A stretch of 47,668 nucleotides of DNA from Sulfuritalea hydrogenivorans sk43H (GCA_945870205.1 CAMBRI010000006.1:1-47668), one strand, 5' to 3'; shown: positions 1 to 9,262, counted from the first letter of the stretch. The notes: a model not told the origin generated them from the letters alone. Translations and numbers: made by a program.

Positions 1-366
1 ACCAAGATGGACGCCATGATCCTCAACGAAGAGGGTTACTACGCCATCCTCGGCAAGTCCGGCGCGCGCATGGAAATGCCGGGCTGCAGCCTGTGCATGG
101 GCAACCAGGCGCAGATCAAGAAGGGCAGCACGGCGGTATCGACCTCGACCCGCAACTTCCCCAACCGGCTGGGCATCGACACCAGGGTCTTCTTGAGCTC
201 GGCTGAACTCGCGGCGGTGACGGCGCTGATGGGCAGGATCCCCACCGTGGCCGAGTACATGGAGCAGGTCAAGTCGCTGGAAGCCAAATCGGCGGATGTG
301 TATCGCTACATGAACTTCGACCAGATCGCCGAGTTCAAGGAACTGGCGGATACGGTGACGGTGTAA
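1..366 (+). CDS. acnB: Aconitate hydratase B, C-terminal fragment
   Basis: This is the 3' end of aconitase B, the TCA-cycle enzyme that isomerises citrate and isocitrate through a [4Fe-4S] cluster; many AcnB enzymes also act on 2-methylisocitrate. The reading frame is open from base 1, so the gene starts outside the window. Visible features are the cluster-binding stretch MPGCSLCMGNQA (two cysteines, CxxC) and the downstream STSTRNFPNRLG motif, both typical of the AcnB C-terminal half. The protein ends in an acidic tail (ELADTVTV) as expected for AcnB. It is followed 45 bases later by a strong hairpin terminator, so it is probably the last gene of its transcript. Confidence 0.95.
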   Translation, partial: TKMDAMILNEEGYYAILGKSGARMEMPGCSLCMGNQAQIKKGSTAVSTSTRNFPNRLGIDTRVFLSSAELAAVTALMGRIPTVAEYMEQVKSLEAKSADVYRYMNFDQIAEFKELADTVTV

Positions 367-411
367 GCGGCATTTCGGCGCCGCAGCACCCGCGCCGAGG
401 TTCAATTGAAG

Positions 412-443
412 CGCCCCCGACGGGACATCGTCGGGGGCGTTTT
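412..443 (+). terminator. Rho-independent terminator of acnB
   Basis: Perfect 11-bp stem (412-422 paired with 429-439), 6-base loop, followed by TTTT at 440-443. It lies 45 bases after the acnB stop and just before the convergent end of the diguanylate cyclase gene. Confidence 0.9.
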
Positions 444-456
444 GCCTTCGACAAAC

Positions 457-2241
457 TCAGGGCGTAGCGCCGGGCTCGAAGAATTGCAGGGCATTGCGGC
501 CGGCTGCCTTGACCTGGTACATCGCGAGGTCGGCCTGCTTCAGCAGTTGGTCGACGCTCTGCTGCTGGTCGGCGAACAGGGTGATGCCGATGCTGGGGGT
601 GCTGCGGTGCCGCTTGCCGAAAAGAGGATAGGTGCGGTTCAGCGCCGCAAGGATTTTCTCGCCCACCGCAGTGGCATCGCGCCGAGCTTCCGCCGGGTCT
701 TCGCTGAGGTCGGTCAGCATCACGACGAACTCGTCGCCACCCAGGCGCGCCGCCGTATCCGCTTCGCGGATGCAACGGGTAAGGCGTTGCGCGACCTGCT
801 GCAGCAAAAGGTCGCCATGGTCATGACCATGGTTGTCGTTGAGTTCCTTGAACCGGTCGAGGTCGATCATCAGCAGCGCGCCGTGGCGCCGGCTGCGGCT
901 GCTCGCCGTCAGCGCCCAGCGCAGGCGATCGATCAGCAGCCGCCGGTTGGGCAACTGGGTCAGGTCGTCATAGAGCGCGAGATGCCTGATCTGCTCTTCG
1001 GCCGCCTTGCGTTCGCTGATGTCGGCCATCGTCGCCACAAAATGGCTCGCGCCCGCATCCGTGCCGTTGCGCACAGCCGTGATGGTCAGCCATTGCGGAT
1101 AGATCTCGCCGTTCTTGCGCCGATTCCAGGTCTCGCCCTGCCACGAGCCGCTGCTGCGCACGCTGTCCCGCATCGCCGCATAGAAAGCCGCATCATGGCG
1201 CCCGGACTGGAGCAGCTTCGGCGTCTGCCCGACCGCCTCTTCGGCCGCGTATCCGGTCAGATCCGAAAAAGCCCGGTTAACCTTCTGGATCACGCCATCG
1301 GCATCGGTCACCATGATCCCCAGATGCGTCTCGAAGGCGGCGGCGGCATGCTGCAACTGCGTTTCTGCCTGCTTGCGTTCCGTAACGTCGCGGGCGACCA
1401 CCACCACGCGCAGCACTTCGCCCGTGCCGTCGGTGATCACGCCGCCCACCGATTCCATATGCCGGATTCTGCCGTCGGCCAACTGGAAGCGGTATTCGCT
1501 GCGACGGCCGACCCCGGTCCTTACGGTTTCGTCGAAAGCCTGCCTGATGCGCGCCCGGTCGTCCTCGTGGATTTCGGCAAAGGAGTCGGTGCCGCGCAGA
1601 TCGCGCGAATCGCCGAACAACTGCTGATAGGAGGGGCTGTTGTAGATGCGCCGGCCCTCGGTATCAAGCACCGCGATGAAATCACCGAGATTTTCCGCGA
1701 TCAGGCGAAAGAACTCCTCCTGTTCGCGCAATGCGGCTTCGGTCTTCTTGTGCGCCGTGATGTCGGTCAGGACCAGGAGCAGCCTCGATTTGCCGGCCTC
1801 GTCCAGACGCAGCCCATCGAACTGGGCGCCAAATCGCGAGCCATCGGCGCGCGCCAGCGTCACCTCGAAGCCTGGATGATTGCCTTGCTGCCCCAGGCCC
1901 GCAAGGCTGCTATTGAAATAATCGAACTCCTCCGCCACGACGAAGCGTGCAAGGGTTTCATGCAGCAACACCTCGCGACCCAATGCAAGCAGTCGCTCGC
2001 CGGCGCGATTCACGTCGATGATGGCGCCGGCTTGATCGAGCACCAGATAGGCGCTGGGCGCGAACTGATACAAGTCCGCATAGCGGTCGCGCGATCGGGT
2101 CACGGCCCGCAGCGAACGCTGCGCCGCCGCGAGTTGTTGTTGCAGGGTCTTGCCGCGACACCGGGGCGGCGGCCGCGATTCTTCCCGCTGGCCGGCGGTC
2201 TTGCCCGCCCTAGCCGGCCCGGACTGCCGCAAAGCCCTCAT
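457..2241 (-). CDS. PAS-PAS-PAS-GGDEF diguanylate cyclase
   Basis: A 594-residue predicted cytosolic enzyme that makes cyclic di-GMP. Three PAS-type sensor domains (about residues 55-175, 180-300 and 305-420) precede a GGDEF domain that starts near LALYDDLTQLPNRR. The catalytic motif GGDEF is intact at 501-505, and the product-inhibition I-site RxxD (READ, 492-495) sits at the usual five-residue distance, so activity with feedback inhibition is expected. No EAL domain follows and no membrane segment is evident. The start overlaps the stop of the upstream small gene by 4 bases (ATGA), suggesting translational coupling. The ligands of the PAS domains cannot be told from sequence. The long opposite-strand frame over this gene is a composition artefact. 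Confidence 0.93.
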   Translation of the reverse strand: MRALRQSGPARAGKTAGQREESRPPPRCRGKTLQQQLAAAQRSLRAVTRSRDRYADLYQFAPSAYLVLDQAGAIIDVNRAGERLLALGREVLLHETLARFVVAEEFDYFNSSLAGLGQQGNHPGFEVTLARADGSRFGAQFDGLRLDEAGKSRLLLVLTDITAHKKTEAALREQEEFFRLIAENLGDFIAVLDTEGRRIYNSPSYQQLFGDSRDLRGTDSFAEIHEDDRARIRQAFDETVRTGVGRRSEYRFQLADGRIRHMESVGGVITDGTGEVLRVVVVARDVTERKQAETQLQHAAAAFETHLGIMVTDADGVIQKVNRAFSDLTGYAAEEAVGQTPKLLQSGRHDAAFYAAMRDSVRSSGSWQGETWNRRKNGEIYPQWLTITAVRNGTDAGASHFVATMADISERKAAEEQIRHLALYDDLTQLPNRRLLIDRLRWALTASSRSRRHGALLMIDLDRFKELNDNHGHDHGDLLLQQVAQRLTRCIREADTAARLGGDEFVVMLTDLSEDPAEARRDATAVGEKILAALNRTYPLFGKRHRSTPSIGITLFADQQQSVDQLLKQADLAMYQVKAAGRNALQFFEPGATP

Positions 2242-2471
2242 GATAGCGGCGGCGCTGCCGAAGCCTGCTCTGCCCGCCGCGCCCTGCCGTAGGCCCAGTT
2301 GAGATAGGCAAGCCGCAAACTGAGCAATTCGCGCCTGGCGATCTCATCACCGCTTGACGCGCGGCTGAACAAGGCCTGAAAACACTCCTCGCTGGCACCG
2401 GCCACATCCATCGGCGCAGCCGCCGCCGGCAGCCCGACGATTTCATTCAGGACTGGAATCCTGTGTGCCAT
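2238..2471 (-). CDS. Small conserved hypothetical protein upstream of the diguanylate cyclase
   Basis: A 77-residue protein starting MAHRIPVLNE with an Ala-rich middle and a helical C-terminal half (EIARRELLSLRLAYLNWAYGRARR). I do not recognise a family. ATG 2471 is preferred; an in-frame GTG at 2483 would add four residues. The stop overlaps the start of the GGDEF gene as ATGA, and the gene begins 33 bases after the basic protein at 2505-2909, so the three probably form one transcript. Coupling to a diguanylate cyclase suggests, but does not show, a role in its regulation. It is soluble, with no signal peptide. Confidence 0.65.
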   Translation of the reverse strand: MAHRIPVLNEIVGLPAAAAPMDVAGASEECFQALFSRASSGDEIARRELLSLRLAYLNWAYGRARRAEQASAAPPLS

Positions 2472-2504
2472 CGGTTTCCCCACGCTGCTTCGGGTGGCGC
2501 CGCG

Positions 2505-2909
2505 CTAGGCGGCTCTCTGCGGGTGACCGGCGGACTCGCCGACCACCAGGCCGGCTACCGCCTTTTTCAGTTGAACGTCGTTCATCGCCACCAGCAAGAG
2601 CAGGCCGGCACGCAGCAACCCGCTTTTCCTGACCGGGATACCCAGCAGTTCCAGACGCTGCTTGAGCGCGCCGAGCCGGGCATATTCGTCGTCCGGCAAC
2701 TTATAGCGATTCGTTCCCGACTTGGGCTTTTTCAGCTTTTTCCCGTTCGACCCGGCCTGCTTCGGCGGCCTGGTCATGCCGGGGATCTTTGCCGTCGGCG
2801 TTGCCGCCAGTGCCTTGGCCAGTCTCACGCGTCTGGGCGCCGCAGGGCGCGCTTCGACGCTTGTGGCAGCGCCTGTCCTGGCGAGCTTCGCGGTAGTGGC
2901 TGCTGTCAT
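2505..2909 (-). CDS. Basic Lys/Ala-rich protein with conserved C-terminal helical domain
   Basis: A 134-residue protein with a disordered, basic, Ala/Pro/Lys-rich first half (like histone H1 tails) and an ordered second half beginning NRYKLPDDEYARLGALKQR and continuing through a Leu-rich stretch (SGLLRAGLLLL). The second half resembles ribbon-helix-helix-like conserved proteins seen beside regulatory genes in Betaproteobacteria, so a DNA-associated role is possible but unproven. The start is supported by an AGGAG ribosome site 6 bases upstream. It heads the minus-strand unit that ends with the GGDEF gene. A candidate operator (3067-3090) lies about 160 bases upstream. Confidence 0.7.
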   Translation of the reverse strand: MTAATTAKLARTGAATSVEARPAAPRRVRLAKALAATPTAKIPGMTRPPKQAGSNGKKLKKPKSGTNRYKLPDDEYARLGALKQRLELLGIPVRKSGLLRAGLLLLVAMNDVQLKKAVAGLVVGESAGHPQRAA

Positions 2910-3066
2910 ACGTATCTCCTCTGGTTTCCTCTTGGCCGGCGGGCGCGTGGTTCAAACATGGGCATCGGCGATGCATACGCCACCGGATCGGTAGCCGCCC
3001 GCCGGAACGGCAGCGCCGTCCGAAATGGACTACAGGGATATATTGTTGTTGCCACCCGTCATTTTT

Positions 3067-3090
3067 GAAATACCCGCCCAAGAGTATTCC
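3067..3090. promoter_or_regulatory. Candidate operator, site A (AATAC-N10-GTATT)
   Basis: Inverted repeat GAAATAC (3067-3073), 10-base spacer, GTATTCC (3084-3090). It lies between the response-regulator stop (3155) and the start of the basic-protein operon (2909, minus strand). The same arms and spacing recur at 9132-9154 and 13220-13243, also upstream of minus-strand operons. The binding protein is unknown. Confidence 0.45.
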
Positions 3091-3154
3091 AACTACCGGC
3101 TTCCGGGTAAGCGAAGACCGGTCCCTGGCTGCAGCAGGCCGCGCCCGGCAGGAT

Positions 3155-3799
3155 TCAGGGCAAGACCAGGCCAGTGCGAATCGCGTATCGGGTCAGTTCC
3201 ACCACGTTATGCAGATCGAGCTTGCGCATCAGGTTGCGCCGATGCACGTCCACGGTACTCGGTGCGATATGCAGTTCGGCGGCGATGTCGGGCGCGCTCT
3301 TGCCCTCGGCCAGCAGAGTGGCGATCTGCGTTTCGCGCCGCGACAAGGCATTGGTATCGTGCTTGCCGCCCGCGGCAGCCAACTCGCGCAGCCCGTCGGC
3401 CACCAGCGCAGCCACTTCGGAACACAGATAGCTGCGCCCCGCGACCACGTTTTGTATACCCTGCCGCAACTCGACGCCGGCCGCCGACTTGGCGATGTAG
3501 CCGCTGGCGCCGACATCGAGCATTTGCTGCACGATGCGCCGGTCGAGATAGGTGGACAAGGCCAGTACCTTGATTTCCGGATGCCGGGCGAGCAAGCGCC
3601 GTGTGGTTTCGATGCCAGACGCCCCGGGCAGGGCCACATCCATCACCACCACCGTGGGCGCCAGTTCGGCCGCCAGGCGCAGCGCCGTCTCGCCGTCGCC
3701 GACGGCGGAGACCACTTTCAGGGTCTTGTCCTGTTCCAGCATGCTGCACAAGGCCTCGCGCACCATCGTATGGTCATCGACAAGCATTATCCGGATCAT
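3155..3799 (-). CDS. NarL/LuxR-type response regulator
   Basis: A 214-residue two-component regulator. The receiver domain (1-120) has the acidic pair D8/D9, phospho-acceptor D54 (VVMDVALPG) and K104. A LuxR-type helix-turn-helix occupies about 150-205 (ALSRRETQIATLLAEGKSAPDIAAELH, then STVDVHRRNLMRKL; shown in two parts). Start 3799 is chosen because AAGGAG lies 8 bases upstream; a start at 3820 would lack this. The gene overlaps the kinase gene by 26 bases, so that HisKA_3 kinase is the expected partner, as usual for NarX/NarL-type pairs. It is the last gene of the operon, and it is a plausible binder of the AATAC-N10-GTATT sites (inference). Confidence 0.93.
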   Translation of the reverse strand: MIRIMLVDDHTMVREALCSMLEQDKTLKVVSAVGDGETALRLAAELAPTVVVMDVALPGASGIETTRRLLARHPEIKVLALSTYLDRRIVQQMLDVGASGYIAKSAAGVELRQGIQNVVAGRSYLCSEVAALVADGLRELAAAGGKHDTNALSRRETQIATLLAEGKSAPDIAAELHIAPSTVDVHRRNLMRKLDLHNVVELTRYAIRTGLVLP

Positions 3800-6212
3800 C
3801 TCCGATCTCCTTTTCGCCAATGCGACGGGGCACCCTCAGGGTAACCGTGGTGCCGTTGCCGGGGCTGCTGTCGATATCGACCTCCCCGCCGAGGTTGATG
3901 ATTCGCTCATGGATAGCCCTGAGGCCGAAACTGTGGTGTCCGGCCCAATCGCCGAAATGGTCCGCCGGGTCGAAGCCGCGTCCGGCGTCGCTCACCGCCA
4001 GCACCAGGTTGCCAGCATCGCGCAGGCAGGTCAGGCTGGCTTCGCCCACCGCGGCATGCCTGGCGACGTTGATCAGGAGTTCGCGCGCCGCGCGGTAGAG
4101 CACGGCCTGGATTTCCTCGACCAGCCGCCCGCTGCATTCGCCGGCGTCGACGTGAACCTTGAGCCGATACACGCGCCCGATTTCCTCGCCCAGCCATTCC
4201 AGCGCCGGCGCCAGGCCCAGTCTTTGCATAATCGGCGGGCTGAGCTGCTGGGTTATGCTCCTTGCCGCCTGGTCGGCCTGCCCCACCAGTTCGACGACCT
4301 GCGTGATCGAAGGCGACTGTTCGGCGTCGGGCAGCGAGCTCAGCTTGATCTGGATCACGGCGAGCAGCTGGCCGAGATTGTCGTGCAGATCCTGCGCCAG
4401 CATTCGGCGCTCGCGTTCCTCGGTCATGGTCATCTGCGCCGCCAGTTTGCGCAACTGAGCGGTCCTTTCCCCGACCCTGGCTTCCAGGTTCTCGGCCAGT
4501 TCCACCAGCGCTTCCTCGGTCTTGCGGCGGCGCGTGATGTCCACCATGATGCCGCGCAGCCAGCGCGGCGCGCCGTTTTCCTCGACCACGGTGACGATGT
4601 CATGGAGCCAGACGATGCGTCCGTCCCTGGCCTCGAAGCGGTATTCGAAGTCGTGCGGAACGCCGCGCCGCGTGCAGGACATGCAATATTCCGCAGCCCA
4701 GTCCTTGTCCTCAGGATGCAGGTGCTGCACCCAGAAGCCGGGCTGCAGCCACTCTGCAACCGGATACCCCAGCAGGCGCTCGGCCTGCCTGCTGACGAAG
4801 GTGAAGTCGAAGCTGTTTGCGTCGGCTTCCCAGACGATGCCGTCGGTGGTATTGACGATATCGCGGAAGCGTTGCTCGGATGTCCTGAGCGCTGCTTCGG
4901 CCTGCTTGTGCCGGCTGATGTCCTTCACGGTTGCAATGAAGCTGACGATCTGCCCGGCTGCGTCCCTGAGCACTGCCGGCGTCAGCAGCACCGGAAAGCG
5001 CTCGCCGTTCTTGCGCATGAAGGTCAGTTCGAGATCATCCAGTTCGCCGCTCACTACCTTGCCGAAGGCGGCCTGGATGGATTCGCATTCCTCAGGCGGC
5101 CAGTAGCGATGCGGCAGCCCCGAGCCAACCAATTCCTCGCGCGAAAACCCCGTGATCCGGCACAGGGAAGGGTTTACGTCTAGGTGCACACCCTGGGGAT
5201 CAATCAATGAAAACCCGTCCTGCATCGAGTCGAGCAGGCTGCGGGCAAAATCCAGCGAAGCGGCCAGGGACTCCTGCACCCGCCGACTCTCAGTGATGTC
5301 GCTGACCGTGCCGATGACGCCGATCACCACGCCCTCGACGTTGCGCAGCGGCGAGTTACGATCCTGAGCCCATCCCGAACGACCGCTTTGCGAAACCCGG
5401 AACGGGAACTCGACCGGCTGCGACATGAGGCCCGCTAGCGCACTGTTGAGATTGGCGGTGACGCCGCCGTCCTTGAGGAAGGGGAATACCTCCACCGGCA
5501 GCCGGCCAAGGACATCGGCAGAGCGCATCCCCGTGAAGTTTTCCATGTACCCGTTCCAGACCCGATAGCGCAAGTCGGGGCCGTAGACGACAATGCCTTC
5601 CTGCGCGTTGTCGATGACCTGCGCATTGAACTGCATCGCCTCCCGCAGCTGATCCGCCGTGTGCTGCTGCTCGGTGACATCGACCAGCACGGCGCGGCAT
5701 TCCTGCCCGTCCGGGGAAAGCAGGGCATCCATATGCACCACGCGTGGTGGCTCGTCGCCGCCGGTCAACCGCAGTTGGCAGCCCTGCCCCCCCTGGCCCG
5801 CGAACACCGACAGCAGCAGCTTGTTGAACGCCTGCCGCTGGTCTTCGGCGACCAAGGCGCCGAAGCGCCTGCCGGCCAGACGGCTGCGGTCCAGCCCGAG
5901 CAGCCGCGCCGCGCTCAGGTTGGCGCGGCCGACCGCGCCCTCCTGATCCAGAGTGACAAAGCCGGCGGGCGAAAAATCATGGAAATCGGCATAGCGTTCG
6001 CGCGCGACTTCAAGCTCCCCCTGCGCCTGGCGCAGCGCCTCGTTCTGCAATTCCAGTTCGATCTGATGCACCTGCAACTCGTGCAACAGGCGCCGCGGGT
6101 CGGTCGTCGCCTCGGGCGTCGAATCGCCAGCCTGGGAAGCCCGCAGGCGCGCCTCGGCGCGGCGACGCAAATCTGCGACGTCGGCGGCCTCGCGCGGCGC
6201 CTGAGTATTCAT
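3774..6212 (-). CDS. Multi-PAS sensor histidine kinase, HisKA_3 family
   Basis: An 812-residue predicted cytosolic kinase. After an N-terminal helix come four PAS/PAC-type modules (about 85-190, 195-310, 315-440 and 445-560), the fourth ending with a PAC signature (RDGRIVWLHDIVTVV). The HisKA_3 dimerisation domain follows, with the phospho-acceptor His610 in AQDLHDNLGQ. The HATPase_c domain has DAGRGFDP and the SFGLRAIHER/PGNGTTV glycine boxes. No transmembrane helices are seen. Its start overlaps the end of the CheB-CheR gene (ATGA, 6209-6212) and its end overlaps the regulator gene, so the three should be co-translated. PAS heme or flavin ligands cannot be decided from sequence. Confidence 0.93.
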   Translation of the reverse strand: MNTQAPREAADVADLRRRAEARLRASQAGDSTPEATTDPRRLLHELQVHQIELELQNEALRQAQGELEVARERYADFHDFSPAGFVTLDQEGAVGRANLSAARLLGLDRSRLAGRRFGALVAEDQRQAFNKLLLSVFAGQGGQGCQLRLTGGDEPPRVVHMDALLSPDGQECRAVLVDVTEQQHTADQLREAMQFNAQVIDNAQEGIVVYGPDLRYRVWNGYMENFTGMRSADVLGRLPVEVFPFLKDGGVTANLNSALAGLMSQPVEFPFRVSQSGRSGWAQDRNSPLRNVEGVVIGVIGTVSDITESRRVQESLAASLDFARSLLDSMQDGFSLIDPQGVHLDVNPSLCRITGFSREELVGSGLPHRYWPPEECESIQAAFGKVVSGELDDLELTFMRKNGERFPVLLTPAVLRDAAGQIVSFIATVKDISRHKQAEAALRTSEQRFRDIVNTTDGIVWEADANSFDFTFVSRQAERLLGYPVAEWLQPGFWVQHLHPEDKDWAAEYCMSCTRRGVPHDFEYRFEARDGRIVWLHDIVTVVEENGAPRWLRGIMVDITRRRKTEEALVELAENLEARVGERTAQLRKLAAQMTMTEERERRMLAQDLHDNLGQLLAVIQIKLSSLPDAEQSPSITQVVELVGQADQAARSITQQLSPPIMQRLGLAPALEWLGEEIGRVYRLKVHVDAGECSGRLVEEIQAVLYRAARELLINVARHAAVGEASLTCLRDAGNLVLAVSDAGRGFDPADHFGDWAGHHSFGLRAIHERIINLGGEVDIDSSPGNGTTVTLRVPRRIGEKEIGDDPDNACR

Positions 6213-8974
6213 CGCGTCCCCGGAGCCGACGGCGGCAAGAAATCGCCGGCCGGGCGTCCGTCCGCGGCCAGTTGCGCGATGCGCTGTTCGAGGACAGCCT
6301 GCGCCTGTCGCAGGACATCTTCCAGCGACTTCGCCCGGTCTAGTTGCATGCCCTGCTCGCTGCAGCGGCCTTGCAGCAAGGCCAGCGCATCGCGCAGCGT
6401 GGTCTCCAGCAGCTTGGCGGCAGTGATGTCCACGAAGGTGATCACCACGCCGTCGATGCGGTTGGACTGGGTGCGGTAGGGCATGATGCGCACCCTGAAC
6501 CAGCGTCCGTCGCGGGCCGCGACCTGCCGCTCCTGGAACACCAGCGAGCGCAGCACTTCGCGCGCATCTGCGGCCAGGCCGGGATAGTCGAGTTCGGTCG
6601 CAAGGTCGGTCACGGGTCGCCCGGCATCGCCGGGAATCAGCCGGATGATGCCCGTGGTCTGGGTGGTGAAGCGCCTGACCTTGAGCTGGTCGTCGAGAAA
6701 CAGCGTGGCGATATCGGTGCTGTTGAGCAGGTTCTTCATGTCGTCGCCGGCCAGCGACAGTTCGTCCACCTTGGCCGTCAGCTCGTGGTTGACCGTCTGT
6801 AGTTCTTCGTTCATCGACTGCATCTCTTCCTTTGAGGTGGTCAGTTCCTCGTTGGTGCTCTGCAATTCTTCGTTGGTGCTCTGCAATTCCTCGTTGGCGG
6901 ACTTGAGTTCTTCCTGCGAGGTCTGCATTTCCTCGCGCGTGGTCTGCAATTCCTCGTGTGCCTGCTGCAGTTGCTGCGCCAGTTCCGTCAGCTGCGACTT
7001 GTCGTTGCGCGAGACCTTGCCCGCCCCTGTGGCGGCCGCGGGTGCGGCGATATCGGCAAACACCACCAGCACCATTCCGCGCAGGGCAGCCGGCTCGCCC
7101 AGAGGCTGAACGGTCACCTGCACATGCTGCGTGGCGCCGTTGCCGGCCAGCGCGATGTCCTGCAGCGTGATCGCGGACTTCTCGCGCACGGCCCTGGCAA
7201 AAGCGCCGTTCAAGGCACCGGCGAGCCCCTCGCGTGCCATCGCGAAGAGGTTGAGGTTGGCCTTGCCGGCGGCCGGCTCAAGGTATTTTCCGGTTTTGCC
7301 GCTGATATAGACGAGGTCGCCGCGCTCGGTGCAAAGCACGGCCGCCGGCGAGAATCGGCGCAGCAGCAGCGCGTCGGTCTCCGCCTGCACGCTGGCCGCT
7401 GCGTTTGCGGAAGCGGGTGCCGGCGGGCGCACGCCCAAATCGACGCGACTGCGTCCATGGGTCAGCGGGAATTCCACGGGCGGCGTCCGCGGTGAGTTGT
7501 CGCGCCGCTGGTAGAGCCGGGTCTTGCCGGGCAGCGGGGCGAACAGGTCGGTCGCCGCGCCTATGGTTTCGGAACTACCCAGAACCAGAATGCCCTCCGG
7601 GTTCAGGCTGTAGTGAAACAGCGGCAGCAGCTTCTTCTGCAAGTCCGCATCGAGATAGATCAGCAGGTTGCGGCACGACAGCAGGTCGAGCTTGGTGAAC
7701 GGCGGATCCATCACCAGGTTCTGCCGGGCAAATATGACCATCTCGCGAATTTCCTTGTTCAGCTTGTAGCCGCGTTCCTCCTGGACAAAGAAGCGGCGCA
7801 GGCGCTCTTCCGAAACGTCGGCGCCGATGTTGGCGGGATAGGCGGCGGCGCGGGCCTTGTCGATGGCATCGTCGTCGAGATCGGTGGCAAATATCTGCAG
7901 GGAATGATTGGCGCCGGGTTTCACCTGCTCCAGCGCTTCGCGAAAGACCATGGCCAGCGAGTAGGCCTCCTCGCCCGTCGAACAGGCCGGCACCCAGGCG
8001 CGCAGCTCGCCGCCGTTGGGGCGGGCGGCCAGCAAGGCAGGAATAATCTCGGTCCGCAGTTGCTCCCAAACCGCGGGGTCGCGGAAAAAGCTGGTGACGC
8101 CGATCAGCAGTTCCTTGAACAGCAGTGCGGCTTCCTGGGAGTTCTCGCGCAGGTAGCGCACATAGTCGGTGATGCGGGACAACTGGTGCAGGCCCATGCG
8201 CCGCTCGATGCGGCGGTAGAGAGTACTCTTCTTGTAGAGCGAGAAATCATGCCCGGTTTGCGCGCGCAGGATCAGCACGATTTTTTCCAGGCTGCTTTGG
8301 TCCTTGTCGTCCAGTTCCTCGCCGGGGCGCCCCATCGGTAGCGGCACATGCTGAAGATAATCGAGGATCCGGGCCCCGAGTTCCTCTACCGGGGCAACCA
8401 CGTCGGCCAGCCCGGCATCCACGGCGCTGCGCGGCATGCCGTCGAACTTCGCCGACGCCGGCGTCTGCACGAAGACCGCGCCGGCCTGCTCCTTGATCGC
8501 ACGCAGACCCAGGCTGCCATCCGAGCCCATGCCGGAGAGGATCACGCCAATGGCATGCTCCTGCCGGTCGGCGGCGAGCGAACGGAAGAAATAGTCGATC
8601 GGCAGGCGCAGGCCGCGTGGCGCAGCGGGTTCGAGCAGGTGCAGAACCCCGTGCAGGATCGACAGGTCGCAATTGGGTGGAATGACATATACATGATCCG
8701 GCTCGACCCTCATGCGGTCGCGGATCTCGACCACCGGCATCGCCGTGGCGCGCTGCAGCAGCTCGGCCATGATGGCCTTGTGGGTCGGATCCAGATGCTG
8801 GACGACGACGAAAGCCAGGCCGCAGGCCGGCGGCAGGTGCCTGAGGAACAGCTCCAGCGCCTCCAGGCCACCGGCGGACGCCCCGACGCCAACGATGGAG
8901 AACCCCGCTTCAAGCGTGGCGATTGAATTGACCATGCCTGATTGAGCTTTTGTCGCGATCTTCCGGCTTGCCAC
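6209..8974 (-). CDS. CheB-CheR-PAS fusion protein
   Basis: A 921-residue fusion. Residues 25-205 form a CheB methylesterase domain with the triad Ser33 (GASAGG), His60 (VVVQHLDP) and Asp152 (GMGSDGS), and no receiver domain in front. Residues 225-490 form a CheR methyltransferase with the SAM-binding motif WVPACSTGEEAYS (327-339). A long coiled coil built on EELQST-like heptads (655-745) leads to a PAS domain (about 745-860) and a second short helix. Such fusions lie with PAS histidine kinases outside chemotaxis clusters, and here the gene directly precedes one with a 4-base overlap. No chemoreceptor genes are nearby, so a role in flagellar chemotaxis is not indicated. The methylated substrate is unknown. 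Confidence 0.93.
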   Translation of the reverse strand: MASRKIATKAQSGMVNSIATLEAGFSIVGVGASAGGLEALELFLRHLPPACGLAFVVVQHLDPTHKAIMAELLQRATAMPVVEIRDRMRVEPDHVYVIPPNCDLSILHGVLHLLEPAAPRGLRLPIDYFFRSLAADRQEHAIGVILSGMGSDGSLGLRAIKEQAGAVFVQTPASAKFDGMPRSAVDAGLADVVAPVEELGARILDYLQHVPLPMGRPGEELDDKDQSSLEKIVLILRAQTGHDFSLYKKSTLYRRIERRMGLHQLSRITDYVRYLRENSQEAALLFKELLIGVTSFFRDPAVWEQLRTEIIPALLAARPNGGELRAWVPACSTGEEAYSLAMVFREALEQVKPGANHSLQIFATDLDDDAIDKARAAAYPANIGADVSEERLRRFFVQEERGYKLNKEIREMVIFARQNLVMDPPFTKLDLLSCRNLLIYLDADLQKKLLPLFHYSLNPEGILVLGSSETIGAATDLFAPLPGKTRLYQRRDNSPRTPPVEFPLTHGRSRVDLGVRPPAPASANAAASVQAETDALLLRRFSPAAVLCTERGDLVYISGKTGKYLEPAAGKANLNLFAMAREGLAGALNGAFARAVREKSAITLQDIALAGNGATQHVQVTVQPLGEPAALRGMVLVVFADIAAPAAATGAGKVSRNDKSQLTELAQQLQQAHEELQTTREEMQTSQEELKSANEELQSTNEELQSTNEELTTSKEEMQSMNEELQTVNHELTAKVDELSLAGDDMKNLLNSTDIATLFLDDQLKVRRFTTQTTGIIRLIPGDAGRPVTDLATELDYPGLAADAREVLRSLVFQERQVAARDGRWFRVRIMPYRTQSNRIDGVVITFVDITAAKLLETTLRDALALLQGRCSEQGMQLDRAKSLEDVLRQAQAVLEQRIAQLAADGRPAGDFLPPSAPGTR

Positions 8975-9262
8975 GGGCTTCCTCTTCCTGGCCTCGCCAT
9001 GAGGCCGTCATTTGCAATGAACTGCCGCAAGCAGTTTAGTGGAACAGCATGCCAACTTTGACGCTTCGTGGCAATGCCCGGACACGCCGGCGAACGCCGC
9101 TACGCACAAAATACCGGGAAACCCCTAGCCCGAATACGGCAGCTTCGGTATTTTGCAGCCCGAATGGAAAACCTAGACTCTGCCTGTCCAGAGCGTTTTT
9201 CTGTCCACGTCGCCGCATCCAAACATTGCGTGATGCAAGCCAGGGGTTTGAGGAAATCCATC
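8975..9262. other. Divergent intergenic region with regulatory repeats
   Basis: 288 bases between the CheB-CheR gene (minus) and the stand-alone amrS (plus). It contains a perfect 10-base inverted repeat, CAAAATACCG (9107-9116) with CGGTATTTTG (9146-9155), enclosing the AATAC-N10-GTATT site B. I see no clear sigma-70 or sigma-54 promoter and no convincing small gene. Confidence 0.5.
9132..9154. promoter_or_regulatory. Candidate operator, site B (AATAC-N10-GTATT)
   Basis: GAATAC (9132-9137), 10-base spacer, GTATTTT (9148-9154). A further AAAATACC half site lies at 9108-9115. It is about 160 bases upstream of the CheB-CheR/kinase/regulator operon and also in front of amrS, so it could serve either direction. 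Confidence 0.45.

Noticed and set aside
406-2292. 628-residue open frame on the plus strand opposite the GGDEF gene
   Set aside because: It has no recognisable domain and its codons mirror the intact PAS-GGDEF gene on the other strand. High GC content makes long antisense frames common here.
8990-9040. Possible sigma-54 promoter for the CheB-CheR gene (GGCA and TTGC on the minus strand)
   Set aside because: The spacing between the -24 and -12 elements is one base too short.
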